A stretch of 64,000 nucleotides of DNA, from positions 13,104,001 to 13,168,000 of the forward strand of contig JAVTVX010000017.1 of assembly GCA_033439265.1 (NCBI GenBank). The letters run 5' to 3'. Shown here piece after piece: positions 1-11,244 of the stretch. Origin of the DNA: Dillenia suffruticosa. Its lineage: Eukaryota; Streptophyta; Magnoliopsida; Dilleniales; Dilleniaceae. Position 1 is the first letter of the stretch. Every line of letters begins with the position of its first letter. Under the pieces are notes generated by a model. That model had not been told where the DNA came from and made no database searches. It saw only the letters and a program-made list of their open reading frames with translations. A program made the translations under genes and the position numbers.

Positions 1-1139
1 TTGTGGAATAGTTATCAGAGAAAGCCTTTGGGCCTATTTCTTAACCAACACAAAAATTAAGAAAATGAAGGAGGCAGGGTAAAGAAAGGAAAACCTTACA
101 AGGGTCGTTGACTTGTGTTAACTGTGGCGTTGGTACATCCTCTTTCCACAATGTGTTGCGCTAGCTCCTTCTCATTCCATCTCATCATGAACAACAGCCA
201 ACGATATAGTTTTGTGAATTTCCTTACTCTTCTTTGTGCTACCTTGGGTATGGGTGTCGGATATGCATACTCTGTTCAGAGGTTTGACTTCTCTATTCGT
301 AAAATTATGAAATATAGTATGGGAAAAAAAAAGTTGTTTAAGTGGTTCCGTCAAATACTCATCCTTCCCTTGGGTAGATAATTGTAAAGGAAATCAAAAT
401 ATCACAACTACACTACCAAACATTTTTTTTTCTTGTCACCGATTTTCATTTAATTTGATCTTTAACTATTTATGATTGAGTTTATGGAGATTTTTCACTC
501 TCCCTGTGCGAATATCAAACAAGGTAGAGAGGTTTATTCTTACTTATCCTTCCCTTAGGTGAGTGGTGGTGAAGAAAATCACAACACAAAAAAACTACAG
601 AAACAATACACACACATTACATATATTCTTGTCACTTCTAGTATTCAATTTGATCTTTATATTTTTATTGTTAAATATGTGGAGACTACTATTTCTTTCT
701 GTAGGAGTATCAAACAAGGTGTATTGAAATTTGGTCTCCCTCTTCCTTGCCCTTCCCTTCTTTCCTATCCTATCTTTTCCTTTCTCTTCCCTACCTGTTC
801 TACAAGAAGTTAAAAAAAAAAAGTATTATTCCAGTTTCTAATGTGGAGGATTTGATTCCTTCCCAAGGTCATTTTGAACCTCTGAATTTCTATAGGTAGA
901 TCTGCACATTCAAGCTATTGATGCTCAATTTATTTTCTTTCCCCCTGATTTTGTGCTGCTATATGTTCCATTGGAAGAATCATCCTGCATTAGATGAAAT
1001 ATTTAGTTATTTTTTTATTTTGTGATAGGAAATTTCGTTGATGGAAGGAATGATAGAAGAAAGAGGAAAGTTAATCCTCAGAAAGACAACATAAAAATTA
1101 ATAGAGGAGAGGATTGGGGGGGGGAGAAATCAACCAAAT

Positions 1140-1142
<3 letters not shown>

Positions 1143-1174
<32 letters not shown>
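1143..1174. repeat. (GA)n microsatellite
   Basis: An uninterrupted run of about 16 GA dinucleotides follows a G-rich tract. It is an ordinary plant simple repeat. Confidence 0.9.
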
Positions 1175-1177
<3 letters not shown>

Positions 1178-1439
1178 ATTTCGAAATCATAAAAAATTTG
1201 AAAGTTGCATGACTAACCTAATAATGGAAACCCCAAATTGCTCCATATTTCAATAATTATTAAACATAAAAATACCAAATAATTAAGCTGAAAGCCTAAC
1301 AATAATGCAAAATCCCGAACTAAAGAAAAAAGCTACAGCACAAAATAATTTCAAAATATCAAAATTAGCCTAAATACTGATATTCAAATTTTGTAGGCTT
1401 TTGTTTTGCATCCAGGAGTAGATTGGTTCTTGAAAATCA

Positions 1440-1850
1440 TTGCTTGCCTTTCCATCTATATGCCCTAAGAAATTTGGTGGATATTTTGGTGTTACTCCGA
1501 AAAGTAGCTTCCCAAATCCTCTAAACCCCAACTTCAGTATAAGAAGTCACATTCATGCTCTTTGGACAAATCCAACAGTTCAGCATAGACACCAAATAAT
1601 TTGTTCTACATGTCCCTAGCAATGGGATGGCATAAAAAAAATGGTTCTATGACTGTGATTCTGACACCACAAGCATCACATAAGAGAGCTTTCGAAGTTC
1701 ACTTGTGTTGGATCATTTGTATTAGTTTCCAAACAAAATTAGTGAGGGAGAGCTGAGCATCTGAAGGCCAAATTAGACTGTCAAAAAGGGCTGTGGAGGA
1801 AAAGTTTTCAGAGCTATAACAGCTACAATTTCTCGTATCACGAGTATGTC
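1440..1850 (-). pseudogene. LINE reverse-transcriptase remnant (zf-RVT region)
   Basis: The minus strand reads, with in-frame stops, as the C-terminal zinc-binding region (zf-RVT) of a plant non-LTR retrotransposon. The recognisable pieces are WPSDAQLSLTNFVWKLI, then CDACGVR, then FFLCHPIARDM. The Cys-x2-Cys ... His/Cys spacing and the tryptophans fit that family. At least two in-frame stops (after QHK and after ARDM) make it non-functional. No 5' end, poly(A) tail or target duplication was found, so it is an old truncated fragment. The family assignment is from protein pattern only. Confidence 0.6.
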
Positions 1851-3195
1851 AAAAGTGATGAACATGTTGCAATCAAGTAACTAAAGTGGTATGGTTCTGG
1901 TCATTAAGATTTCTAAAATAAGAAATTGAAAATCCCAAAAAACACTTTTATCTGAAATATAGATATTGATAGTCCGATATTGTGAAAAAGTCTTGGGATA
2001 GCTATTTAAAAATGGGATTTCCCGAACCCAGTCTTCTGAGAACCTAATGCAGTATTCGATTCTCACTTCAAAAGACAAGCAGCAAAAAAGGGGAAAAAAC
2101 TGATAAAGATGAAAGGAATGTTTTCAAAGGAAATTATAAGATACTCTAGCATCATTTTTGGTGTCTAATCCATTTTAATTAAGTCCATATTCACTTTTTG
2201 TTAACTTGTGCCAGAGTGTGTTGGCTTGAGAAGAACTATTTGAGCCATTTACATGCAAGAGTAATGTTCTAAAACACCAAGTTACCGTCTGGACCTTATC
2301 AAACTTGACCTTGAAACTACTTGATTTTCCAAGGGCTTCTTTTTAGCCATGGTACTACCTAACCAAAGGAAATCTGTCATAAGCTTATTTCCTACCCAAA
2401 CTGGGATTTGTTACGTTAAGTATAGAGGAATTCTTGAGAGGAAAAGAACAAATCTGTGTAATATGGCTTGTCAAATAGAGGAATTCCCCCTTCTGACCTG
2501 CCAATCTCTAACTAATCTTAGTTGCTATTGAATTGAAGAAAGAATAACTCTTAGAATTGCCTCCTAAGGGCACCCTAGATTGGTAAATGAAGAGTTTTTC
2601 CAATTGGCTCCCATCTATACTCTGTCCGCCAATGTTTTATCACAATCTTCACTATCGTAAGGCAAGTGTTTTCTAGTTGGGGAGGATCGATGTGGAAGAG
2701 TGTATGATGATTGTAAGGTTATAGCAGTAGATTCAAGAATTAAATTGTAATTCCTTTTACTCTATATTGCAAATACTCGGTTGTTTTCTCCTACATGACA
2801 TGGGTCCGAGTTTTGAATCTGGGTCAAACCTAGCCATACATCATTGGATTCAATTGGTTATAGAGGAAGAAGGAAAAGAATGTATAGTTGAATCTTTGGA
2901 GGCTGTTGATCTTTACTAGGGTTGGTTCTCTCCTTCCTTCCCTTCCTCTCTCTCTCTCTCGCCTTAGCATCTTCTTCAAGATGAAGTGAGGCTTTATTCT
3001 GCGAATAAAGATGAAGTAATGCTTCGTTTTGCGAATGCAAAGTGAGCATAGTGTTAAAAGATACCCAAAAGTGTCTTTCCATTTTAAACCCCACCCTTCT
3101 TATCCCTTTATTTTTCTGTTTTCAATTTCAGAAATTTCAAACAAGTTAACATAATTTTTGCCATTTCTATTTTTGTTTAATATGTTATATATAAC

Positions 3196-3494
3196 TTAAT
3201 ATCAATAATTTGTATCAAATTAAAAATAATACAAAAGTACACAATTTATTTTTCCAATCTAAATAATTGCACATATTACATTACTTAATATCAATAATTA
3301 TATCAAATTAAAAATAATGCAGAAGTACACACTTATTTTTCCCATCTAAATAATTGTTCGTGTTTCCAAAATTTTATTGTATTTTACTCCTTTAACACTA
3401 CGAATTGCAGAAGTACACACTTATTTTTCCCATCTAAATAATTGTTTGTGTTACAAAAATTATATTGTATTTTACTCCTTTAAAACTATGCATT
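3196..3494. repeat. Local tandem duplication, about 88-bp unit
   Basis: Two nearly identical units (3319-3406 and 3407-3494) both begin GCAGAAGTACACACTT and contain TTTTACTCCTTTAA. A weaker, partly overlapping copy lies at 3196-3290. No coding content is visible. Confidence 0.75.
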
Positions 3495-4784
3495 TTTTTT
3501 TTCAAACTTAAGTTATTGACAGCAATATTGAAATAAATGACATTTAAAATTTTGTTAGGAAAATGTAAAATTACATCTGTTTTTCACCTCAATTGTTACA
3601 CCTACACTTTTGAGTATATGGTATAGTTACCATACTAAAATTAATAGTATCTTAAATTCTAGTAAAGAAAAGGTGGCGTTACACAAACTTCTCATTTCAG
3701 CTACTCTAGCACTTGTCACATGGAATTATTCAAGCAGTTGAGTGACAGTCTTGACTATTTTGGTTTAAGAGGTTATCAAATAAAGTTAATGTGAAAGGTT
3801 TTAAAAAGATGGTATGTAATGTGTAAAGAGAGGGAAAATATATCTTTTTTCCTTTGTTTTTTCCCCTTCTTTTTTGGTAATTTGCCCAAAGTAATATATC
3901 AACACGCCTTTATTTGGTAATTTTAGTATTCTCTTGACATGACCTCATACCCATGTCTAAGTTTTTTATACTTTTCAGCAAAGTCTGCCTATCCTAAAAT
4001 TTAAGGGTTGGATCAGTCAGATTTGATAAGCATGCTGATTCAGTACCCTTAATCCAGTTCGATAGCATACTTGTAATTTTTAGCAAATATTTGGACCATA
4101 TACGTGATGTGCACACGGTTTCTTGTAATTTTTCCTTAGGCCCAGCGTTTTGAATTATTTTTACGGCTTTAATTTGGTTGGCACATTCAGCGAATTGTCT
4201 GTCGTTGTTCTTGTACTCTTTATATTGGTTTGAGCAGCTTATGCCATTTTGCTGAAAGAAGGGAAAGCTCTGTCTCTCTCTCTCTCTCTCCTTCTCTTCT
4301 CTTTTCTTCCTCTTGCTTCCCATTCAACCCGTTGTCTTTTCAGAGTCTCTCCTTATCATTGGTCCAATGGTTTAGATCAGTGAACTTTAAATTTCTCTAC
4401 GTGTATTTATTTATCTATTGCATAGGTAATGCAGTGAAGGGATTTAAATGAAAATTTGGTGAAAAATATTAGCAACTATGAGATGTTAAGAGGCAGCAAA
4501 TCTCGCTGAAGTTGTGGAGGGAGGTCATGCAGGTACTTGTTGTGATGGTGGATGGCAGAGTTAGATATTTCATTGTCAGTTGGCCATGGTGGTGCTAGCT
4601 GACAGGGGGGTGGGTGAATGGATGTTAGTAATTAGTTGAAGTTGGGTAGCCATGTTACTCTACCCCTAAGTCTGATAACAATACAATTGTTAATGAAAGA
4701 ATTCGGTTTAAATCCCTTTTAATGTGAATTTGATTTAAGCATTTTAACCTTGGAAATATTTTTGCAAAATTACATAAAATTTGC

Positions 4785-4927
4785 AATCCAAACTCTGCCA
4801 TGGCTGGTCCCAAGCCCGGGTAAAGGAGGAGGATTGCGGTAGGTCGACAGCCAAAGTAACTTGTCAAAACCAAAATGGCCGACCCTAAAATTTGGGATTA
4901 AGGTTTAGTTGGTTGTTGTTGTTGTAC
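4785..4927 (+). mobile_element. SINE-like element with (GTT)n tail
   Basis: The segment contains GGCTGGTCCCAAGCCCGG followed by an AAAGGAGGAGG run, and ends in GGGATTAAGG plus TTGTTGTTGTTGTA. That ending resembles plant SINEs of the Au type, which end in TTG repeats. A related tail occurs in opposite orientation at 9597-9655. Pol III boxes were not convincingly identified and the 5' boundary is uncertain. Confidence 0.45.
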
Positions 4928-5623
4928 ATAAATTTGCAATTCATATATATTTTTTATGTGTTTTAACCAAATAATGGTTTGTTAGGGGCATGAATTTTGA
5001 AGTTCACAGTTTTCATGTTGAAACCATAACTAGGGAACAGTTAAGGGATCTTTGAAGCTCAGTTTCCTTTAAATTTCTTCTTTTTTGGTGCTTCTTGTAA
5101 TGCTTTGCTGATGGTGTGAACCGGTGATTTCTGATTCAAATAACAATGTTTCTTTATGCGCTTGCTTTAAACATTGTTTTTTGAGTCTAATGTTTAGACA
5201 AGTGCTGATTATGACAACAAATATGCTGGTGATATATCCAAGTATTAAGCCTTTCTGGAGTTGGACTGCAACTCATGTGTCACATATTTGGAGATTCAGT
5301 TATGCAAGGAGCATTTTGTTGATGATGTCTATTTTGGATGTGACATGATATGGATTAGTGGCTTAGGTTGACAATGGCATATTGGCAGGCAAAAAATAAA
5401 TTCAGATTAGCCATTTAAGTCCATAAATGTCTCTTATATGTCAAAATGTGAAAATGAGTTTATTAAATTAGAAAGACTACCTCCCTTAGCCAAAAAGGAA
5501 AATTACCTTGCTCGGAGCTTAATACTGAAAGGGTTGGCTTGGCCTGAATTATGTCCACAGTGATATTTTTTATGGTGAAATTTAGTTTCACCATTATTTG
5601 GATAACTTTGTCTGTTGATGCAG

Positions 5624-8600
5624 GAAGTTTTGGGCATGTGCAAGAACCGACGGGTGCTTTTTGATAACAAGACTAAGGATGAAGCCAAGAAGGTTGAACA
5701 AGTTCAGGAACTTCTTTCTCTTGTAAACATGGTGATTGGGGAAAATGGTGGACAACCATATACGGATGAGTTATTCATGGCACTAAAGGTTAGGCTATTC
5801 TCTAGAAGCTATGTCTTGTCATGGTTTTACAAATTTGTCATTTTGGTTTCCTTTTTCACTTCTGACAGAAAGGGGCTAAAAAGCTTCGTGACCAAACTGA
5901 AGAGGTTGATGCATTAAAGGGCTACTCCAAAGGGGAGATATTGGAATTGAAGGAACAGATGTACAGATCTTATGAAGAACAACTTAATCGGATAACTGAA
6001 ATGGTACATATAGTTTTCCTACTTTCCATTTTATTTTTTCTCAGATAACTTACTTTCATACTGCACTTTCTGCTGCTGCTCTTTGACCACCACTTCTCAC
6101 TGAGAAGTGACATAAATGAAGGGATTGAACCCAGAAGCCTACAAAAGGAACAATAGATCTCTCTACACCCAAACAATTTCTCTCTTTCCACTCTTAACCA
6201 TAAAAATTGTAGAGGGATTGGTGGGATATCTTCCTCTTTGTTCTGCAACGTCTCAACTCGCTCTAAGCCCACAGTTCAATATCTCAACATCTCCCTTTTA
6301 CAAAGTGTGCACCAATTCAGACAAGTCTTTCTTTTCTTAAAATTGTTGGGCAAAAATCTGATATGCACGATGCATTCATAGGTAATAAATATTCGAAGAG
6401 AATATTTAGGAGTTGATAGTTATCTATAGCAGTTTTCTTATTTTTGGAAGTATTAATTTTAAGGGTAATTTTAGGGGTTTGTTTTAGTATAATACCTATC
6501 CTTTTTAGGAGTTTATTTTAGTCGGAAACCTATTCAATTTTGAACACTATTTTCTTATTTAAAGGGGGTACGATGAATAAATAGTAAGTCTAATTCTCCT
6601 AAAAGAATTGTGGTAGGAATTTTGTTAGGGAACAGGCTTTCAGACTGCAATCATAGGGTCTAAGAGAAGGAAAAACTACAGCAAGGGAAGAGAGGATTTA
6701 CCTGTAGAGTATCCTATGATTAGATCCTGCACTAAGGCTCTTATCAACTTGGTATCAGGGCGAACTGTCATAAAACCTCTGCAGAATGGCCTAACCGGAT
6801 GGAGAGGTTCATGAGTGATCTCGAGCAGCGACTGTTCATGGTGGAGGAATGTGAGCTGTTGAGTGAGAAGCTGCTTCAGCAATGGCAGACAGTGATGAAC
6901 TCGCAGTTGGAAGGGATTCTGCGAGAGTTGTAGGGGTGCAGCAAGATCAATGAGGGGGGAACAGCAACTGCACTGTTACAGACCAAGCGAGGAACGAAGT
7001 ACCCAGCAGGAAGGAGGGACTGCCATCCCTATGTTTTCTAAACTAGAATTCCTGTCATATGATGGTACTGAGCTTCCATCGATTTGGATCCATCGGTGTG
7101 AATAATTTTTTGAAAATCAGAGAATGCTTGAAGGGGAGAAGGTGGGGCTGGCAGCATTCCATCTTAATGGAGAAGCGTAGCTGTGTTTTTTAAGGCGAAG
7201 CAAGAAGTGGCAAGTATGAACCGGGAGACATTTATCAAGTAGTGCCACTTGAGAGATTCAGTCCCCCTCGAGCCTCAACCCCCTTGGCGAGTTGGCCAAC
7301 TTAAAACAAACAGTCAAAGGGAGTTTCAGTCCTTGCTGGTTTGCGCTTCAGAACTCACCACAAAAATTGCCCATCGGCCTATTTATTGCTGGACTCATGG
7401 AGGGGCTGTGGCTGGAGGTAGAATTGCAGGAACCCAGCAACTTGGGAGCTGCTATGAATTTGTCCTGTACTTATGAAAAGCAACAGAGGGGCAGCCAGGC
7501 GGTTGTAAGGGGAACCATAGGGCAGCACCTGCTTGGAGCAGTCCAAAGACAACCACTGGAGGGACAGCTGCAGGAAAGGGAAATTCTGGGGCAGCATCCC
7601 TTACCAGGAGCACAAGCACGCCTTTTTTTTGTTTTGTTTTGTCTTTTTTATTTTTTTAAGAAGTTAACTAAGGCAGAGATGGAGGAACGAAGGGCGAAGG
7701 GGCTTTGCTTCAATTGTGATGAAACATTCTCCCGGGACAGATGCAAGAAGTTGTTTTGGGTAGAATTAGCATAGTCCGAAGAAGAGGACGAGAGAGGAGA
7801 CTTCTTGGGAGTTTCTTGATGACTTTGAGAAGGCCTGTCTTGAATTCGAGCTTGAGGACAAGCTTTTTGTCTAGGATGGGAGTAATGATATGCATGATGC
7901 ATTCATAGGAAAGATATTTTAGGAGAATATTTAGGAGTCGATAGTTATCTATTTAGAATAGTAGTTTTCTTATGTTGTAATTATTAATTTTAGGAGTAAT
8001 TTTAAAAGTTTGTTTTAGTAGGAAACCTATTCTTTTATGAGTTTGTTTTAGTAGAAAATCTATTCTATTGTAAATTTTATTTTTTCTTATTTAAAGGGGG
8101 TTCAATGAATAAGAAGTAAGTCTAAGTCTCCTAAACCAACTGTGGCTGGAAGTTTGTTAAGGAACAGGTTTTCACTGCAATCATAGGGTTTAAGAGAGGG
8201 AAAAACTCTAGGAAGGGAAGAGGGGATTTCCCTGCAGAGTATCCTGTGATTAGATCCTACACTTGGGCGCTTATCAAAATTTCGACAATTACTCTTAAGG
8301 ATAGAAAAACAAAAAATGTCTTTGGAATTGAATACTTCCAAACCATTTTCCATGAGAATTCCTCCCTCCCAATCTCGATCATCACTCTTGAATGGCTCAG
8401 TGAAGCTTTTTCACTGCAAGAACCCCCTTTTGTTTCCTCTCCAAATGACCCAGCCTTCTTTCTTTTGGGAACACCTGAATCTCTTGCAAAGGTTTATAGA
8501 AACAGAAGAAGAGACTTTCTGAGCCCCAATAATTGACATACTGCACAAAAGTGATATTTCTTTGCCTAGAACCGCCGTTCCGAACCACTGTGGATCTGAC

Positions 8601-10397
8601 TTACCCTCCTTCCTGCATCCATCTAAAAATCTATGGGAAGAAGAAGTGCTTTAAAGTGGTAGAGCCATACTAGATGCTGTTTGAGAATGAAATCCTAGCA
8701 CTATCCCCAACCTAAAACACACTTTCATAGCAAAGGAGTCCCATCCATTCCTTATAGCTTTCCACCACTGCACCATGACGCCAAGTAATTAATTTTGTCA
8801 TCCATCCAATGTTTTCCAAACCATACTTGGATCCAATTTCCTCAACATGGCCAAAAGCTCTTTTGAATATTTTATTTAAGAGCCTAAAAGAAAAAAAAAT
8901 ATAGTGAGTTGGAAGCTATATTATAATTGTTTCAAATTTAAGTTTTTTTTTTTCAGATATAGAAAAACTGTAAAATAGTATTTATTAGGTTAATGTATAC
9001 AATGTTACCCCCATGATAAAGAAAAACATGACTTGCTTTGGATTCCCCCTTCCTCTTTTCAGTTTGGGTGTTTGTTTGACTGTCAACAAGCACTATCATC
9101 ACACCATTTTCCACTTGTCCCCTTCTTCAACACTTTCAAAGTGCAATTTGTCATGCTTCTCTGTCTGTCATCACACAATCTCTCTCACTCTCTCTCTACA
9201 CTCTACCTTGGTAACTTTCCTTTGTTGGACTACAAGACTTCATTGTTTGATTATTGATCATATTCTAGTGGTTTCTTTATTTTTCACAATTCATATCTCA
9301 ACCACCTTGGATATCTTTTCATCCCAGTAACTTGTAAGAGTTGTTTGGTGGCCAAAAAGAGCAAAATGGAAGAGGAGAATTGCTACACTTTGAAATTGGG
9401 GTCATAAAAATGATGAATACCTTCCAAAATGCATTATTCCGGGTATCAATCAATGTTAAGTCCTTATACATGGTTAAAGAACCACAACATTGTATTTCAG
9501 ACAAGGAAATGAAAATTTGGTCCATATTTTAACTACAGGTTACTTGAATGGATAATTTTTGTTTAACAGAAGTAAAAGCTTGTCATTAACCTTGGTTATA
9601 CAACAACGATCTGAATCTTAATCCGAACAATTGGGGTCGGCCATTTGAGAGACAAATATAAAGATGATAAAATATTTATATATATAAATATATATATAAA
9701 TAATATGTTGGTTTAATCTATTGCCCTCATGTCACAAGCTTCTTTCTTTTGGCTCTTTGATCATTAATTTGTTTACAATTAGAGCAGCATGATTTTGGTG
9801 CTGTGGCACTAGATGGAAATCAGTGATTATATGTATTCTGTACATGCTATGTGTTTGTATCCATTTATATGTACCTCAAATGCTGTGTTCAATTCCACAT
9901 CTTTGTATTTGCTCCTATTTTCATGGATCACCACTCGAAGTAGAATAATTATGCAAAGAAGGATCTTGTGTGTCTCTTTCTAGATGTGTCAGTATCATAG
10001 AATTTGAAATGGCTGAATTCTGTATGCATGATTGCAGAAATCTATGCAATTTGGATTGCAGATTAGCAGGCGAAAGCCAGCTGTATTATAATTTTATGAT
10101 AACTAGGCTTTTGGCTATGACATCCCGTGAAATGCTATGACAGAAGCTGAATTACTCAATGGTGGATACTTTTTTCTTGTGTAGGTTGAGTCAAAACTCA
10201 AAGAGGCCACTCAGAGGCTTGAACAGCAACTGGCAGAAGAGCAAGCTGCACGCCTGAAGGCAGAAGAGATTGCTCAAGCAGCTCAACAGAAATCAAATGA
10301 TGAAATTCGTAAGCTCAGAGAGCGTCTGGAGAGGGCACAAAGGGAGACTGAGGAACTTCGCAGGCAAGCTCAAAGTGGCAGGTGTGCAATTCTATAA
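5624..10397 (+). CDS. AIG1/IAN-type immune-associated GTPase, 3' exons only
   Basis: Three phase-0 exons are visible: 5624-5788, 5869-6003 and 10185-10397 (TAA at 10395-10397), all with AG/GT borders. They encode the last 170 residues. The first exon carries CKNRRVLFDNKTKDEAKK and then a conserved LLSLVNMV...GGQPYTDELF block, which is diagnostic of the distal AIG1 domain of plant IAN/GIMAP-like GTPases. The later exons form a charged coiled coil rich in Glu, Lys, Arg and Gln. The protein ends RCAIL, a CaaX box whose final Leu suggests geranylgeranylation and membrane anchoring. Plant family members are about 340 aa, so the P-loop half is missing here. AIG1 was described as pathogen-induced in Arabidopsis; that role is family knowledge. 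The last intron is 4.2 kb and hosts an LTR element. Confidence 0.85.
6359..6746 (+). repeat. 5' LTR of the intronic gag-only element
   Basis: 388 bp, TG...CA ends. It matches 7886-8276 along its length with scattered substitutions and small indels. Confidence 0.85.
6747..7785 (+). pseudogene. Degenerate gag of the intronic LTR element
   Basis: Reading frames after the primer site give a gag-like N-terminus (for example WPNRMERFMSDLEQRL, near 6795). A later piece ends in a broken zinc knuckle, GLCFNCDETFSRDRCKKLF (about 7710-7760), in which the usual knuckle His is missing. Several stops and frame changes interrupt it. A T-rich run at about 7621-7660 separates the two parts. The pattern is that of plant Ty3/gypsy gag proteins, and the gene is dead. 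Confidence 0.65.
7886..8276 (+). repeat. 3' LTR of the intronic gag-only element
   Basis: 391 bp, matching 6359-6746. It ends TTATCA, followed by the AAATT flank. Confidence 0.85.
9597..9655 (-). mobile_element. SINE-like 3' tail fragment
   Basis: On the minus strand this reads GGCCGACCCCAATTG, then GGATTAAG, then GTTGTTGTA. It resembles the tail of the copy ending at 4927, but in opposite orientation. Only about 60 bp is present. Confidence 0.4.
9662..9705. repeat. AT-rich simple repeat
   Basis: Imperfect run of TATATA/AAATA units inside the AIG1 intron. Confidence 0.8.
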
Positions 10398-10981
10398 TGA
10401 AATAAAAAAATGTGTCCATATTGCTGTTCCTGGTGAAACCAAATTATAGGATACTAATTTGTGCTATTGTTTTATGCTGCTGTCTGTCTGGAGATTCATA
10501 CATAATGTTTTCTTCTTTATAACTTGATTGAAACCTTATCTCCCTTGTATAGTTTCATTGGTTCTGTCAGGCATTATACATTAAATGACTATACTTTTGG
10601 TCCTAATGCATTTCTTCGTCTTTAAAGACCCCATGGGAAGGTAATCTTACCACTTTTGAGAGTTGTCTTTTAGATTTTGGCCATTAGTTTCATCATACTA
10701 ATGGATTGCATCTGAGGTTAATCTCTCTCTCTCTCTCTCACACGCTTGCGCGCACACACAGGCACACAGAAGCTCACAGATTCTATGGAAAGTCTCCCAA
10801 TGTTTAAGGCTGCTAATTATTTTAGGATTCAATTAGAAACTTCATGTTGGCAGAAACTAAATATATGATCTACTTGCAGTACTTAAAATGGAATGGTTCA
10901 AACAAAGTAAGCTAAATGCCAAAATAAGTAATATAATGATTCTGTTGGAGTCTCGAAGCAAGAATAGCTCAGCTGTCTATG
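10398..10981. other. Short intergenic spacer between convergent genes
   Basis: It separates the AIG1 stop (10397) from the GDSL stop (10982). It must hold both 3' UTRs and both polyadenylation regions. A (CT)n-(CA)n microsatellite lies at about 10721-10765. No other feature is visible. Confidence 0.7.
10721..10765. repeat. (CT)n/(CA)n compound microsatellite
   Basis: Nine or so CT units, then CACACGCTTGCGCGCACACACA. Confidence 0.85.
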
Positions 10982-11208
10982 TTAAAGCATGGCCAATTGC
11001 TGGATGTTAAGCGGGTATGCATCAGACTTTGATTTGGAGTAGTAAGCCTTTCTAGCAAGCAAAATGTTTGCAACCTCAGTTGGATGAAATGCATCCCAGA
11101 ACAAGTATTTTCTTCGATCATTGCATGGTTGTTGAAGAGGAAGGCATGTTACTTGTCCATTATTTCTTCCCACCCCACAACATCCCCTATCTATCACTTC
11201 GAATCCTG

Positions 11209-11244
<36 letters not shown>

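Larger units (their letters stand above)
1..5623. other. Non-coding DNA upstream of the first visible AIG1 exon
   Basis: No convincing exon is visible in this AT-rich stretch. It holds a GA microsatellite (1143-1174), a degenerate LINE piece (about 1440-1850), an 88-bp tandem duplication (3319-3494) and a SINE-like copy (about 4785-4927). The first recognisable AIG1 exon starts at 5624 and lacks the GTP-binding half. Either the 5' exons lie before the window and this is a large intron, or the gene is 5'-truncated. The sequence alone does not decide. Confidence 0.5.
6359..8276 (+). mobile_element. Gag-only LTR retrotransposon in the AIG1 intron
   Basis: Two direct repeats (6359-6746 and 7886-8276), both starting TGATATGCA and ending CTTATCA, flank 1.1 kb of internal DNA. 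A tRNA-iMet-like primer site (TGGTATCAGGG, 6750-6760) follows the left LTR. The flanks AAATC (6354-6358) and AAATT (8277-8281) are an imperfect 5-bp target duplication. The internal part holds only gag remnants and no protease, reverse transcriptase or integrase, so the element is non-autonomous (TR-GAG type). It is in the same orientation as the host gene. Confidence 0.8.
8277..10184. other. Rest of the last AIG1 intron
   Basis: Apart from a SINE-like tail and an AT microsatellite I see no identifiable gene. A 96-codon open frame (8246-8536) starts inside the LTR and reads into flanking DNA (IEYFQTIFHENSSLPISI). It looks like older repeat-derived coding DNA, but I do not recognise the family. 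Confidence 0.5.

Noticed and set aside
2349..2531. 60-codon frame
   Set aside because: No similarity, no splice context, codon pattern unlike the real exons.
5124..5348. 74-codon frame considered as an upstream AIG1 exon
   Set aside because: It lacks any P-loop or AIG1 motif and has no matching splice borders.
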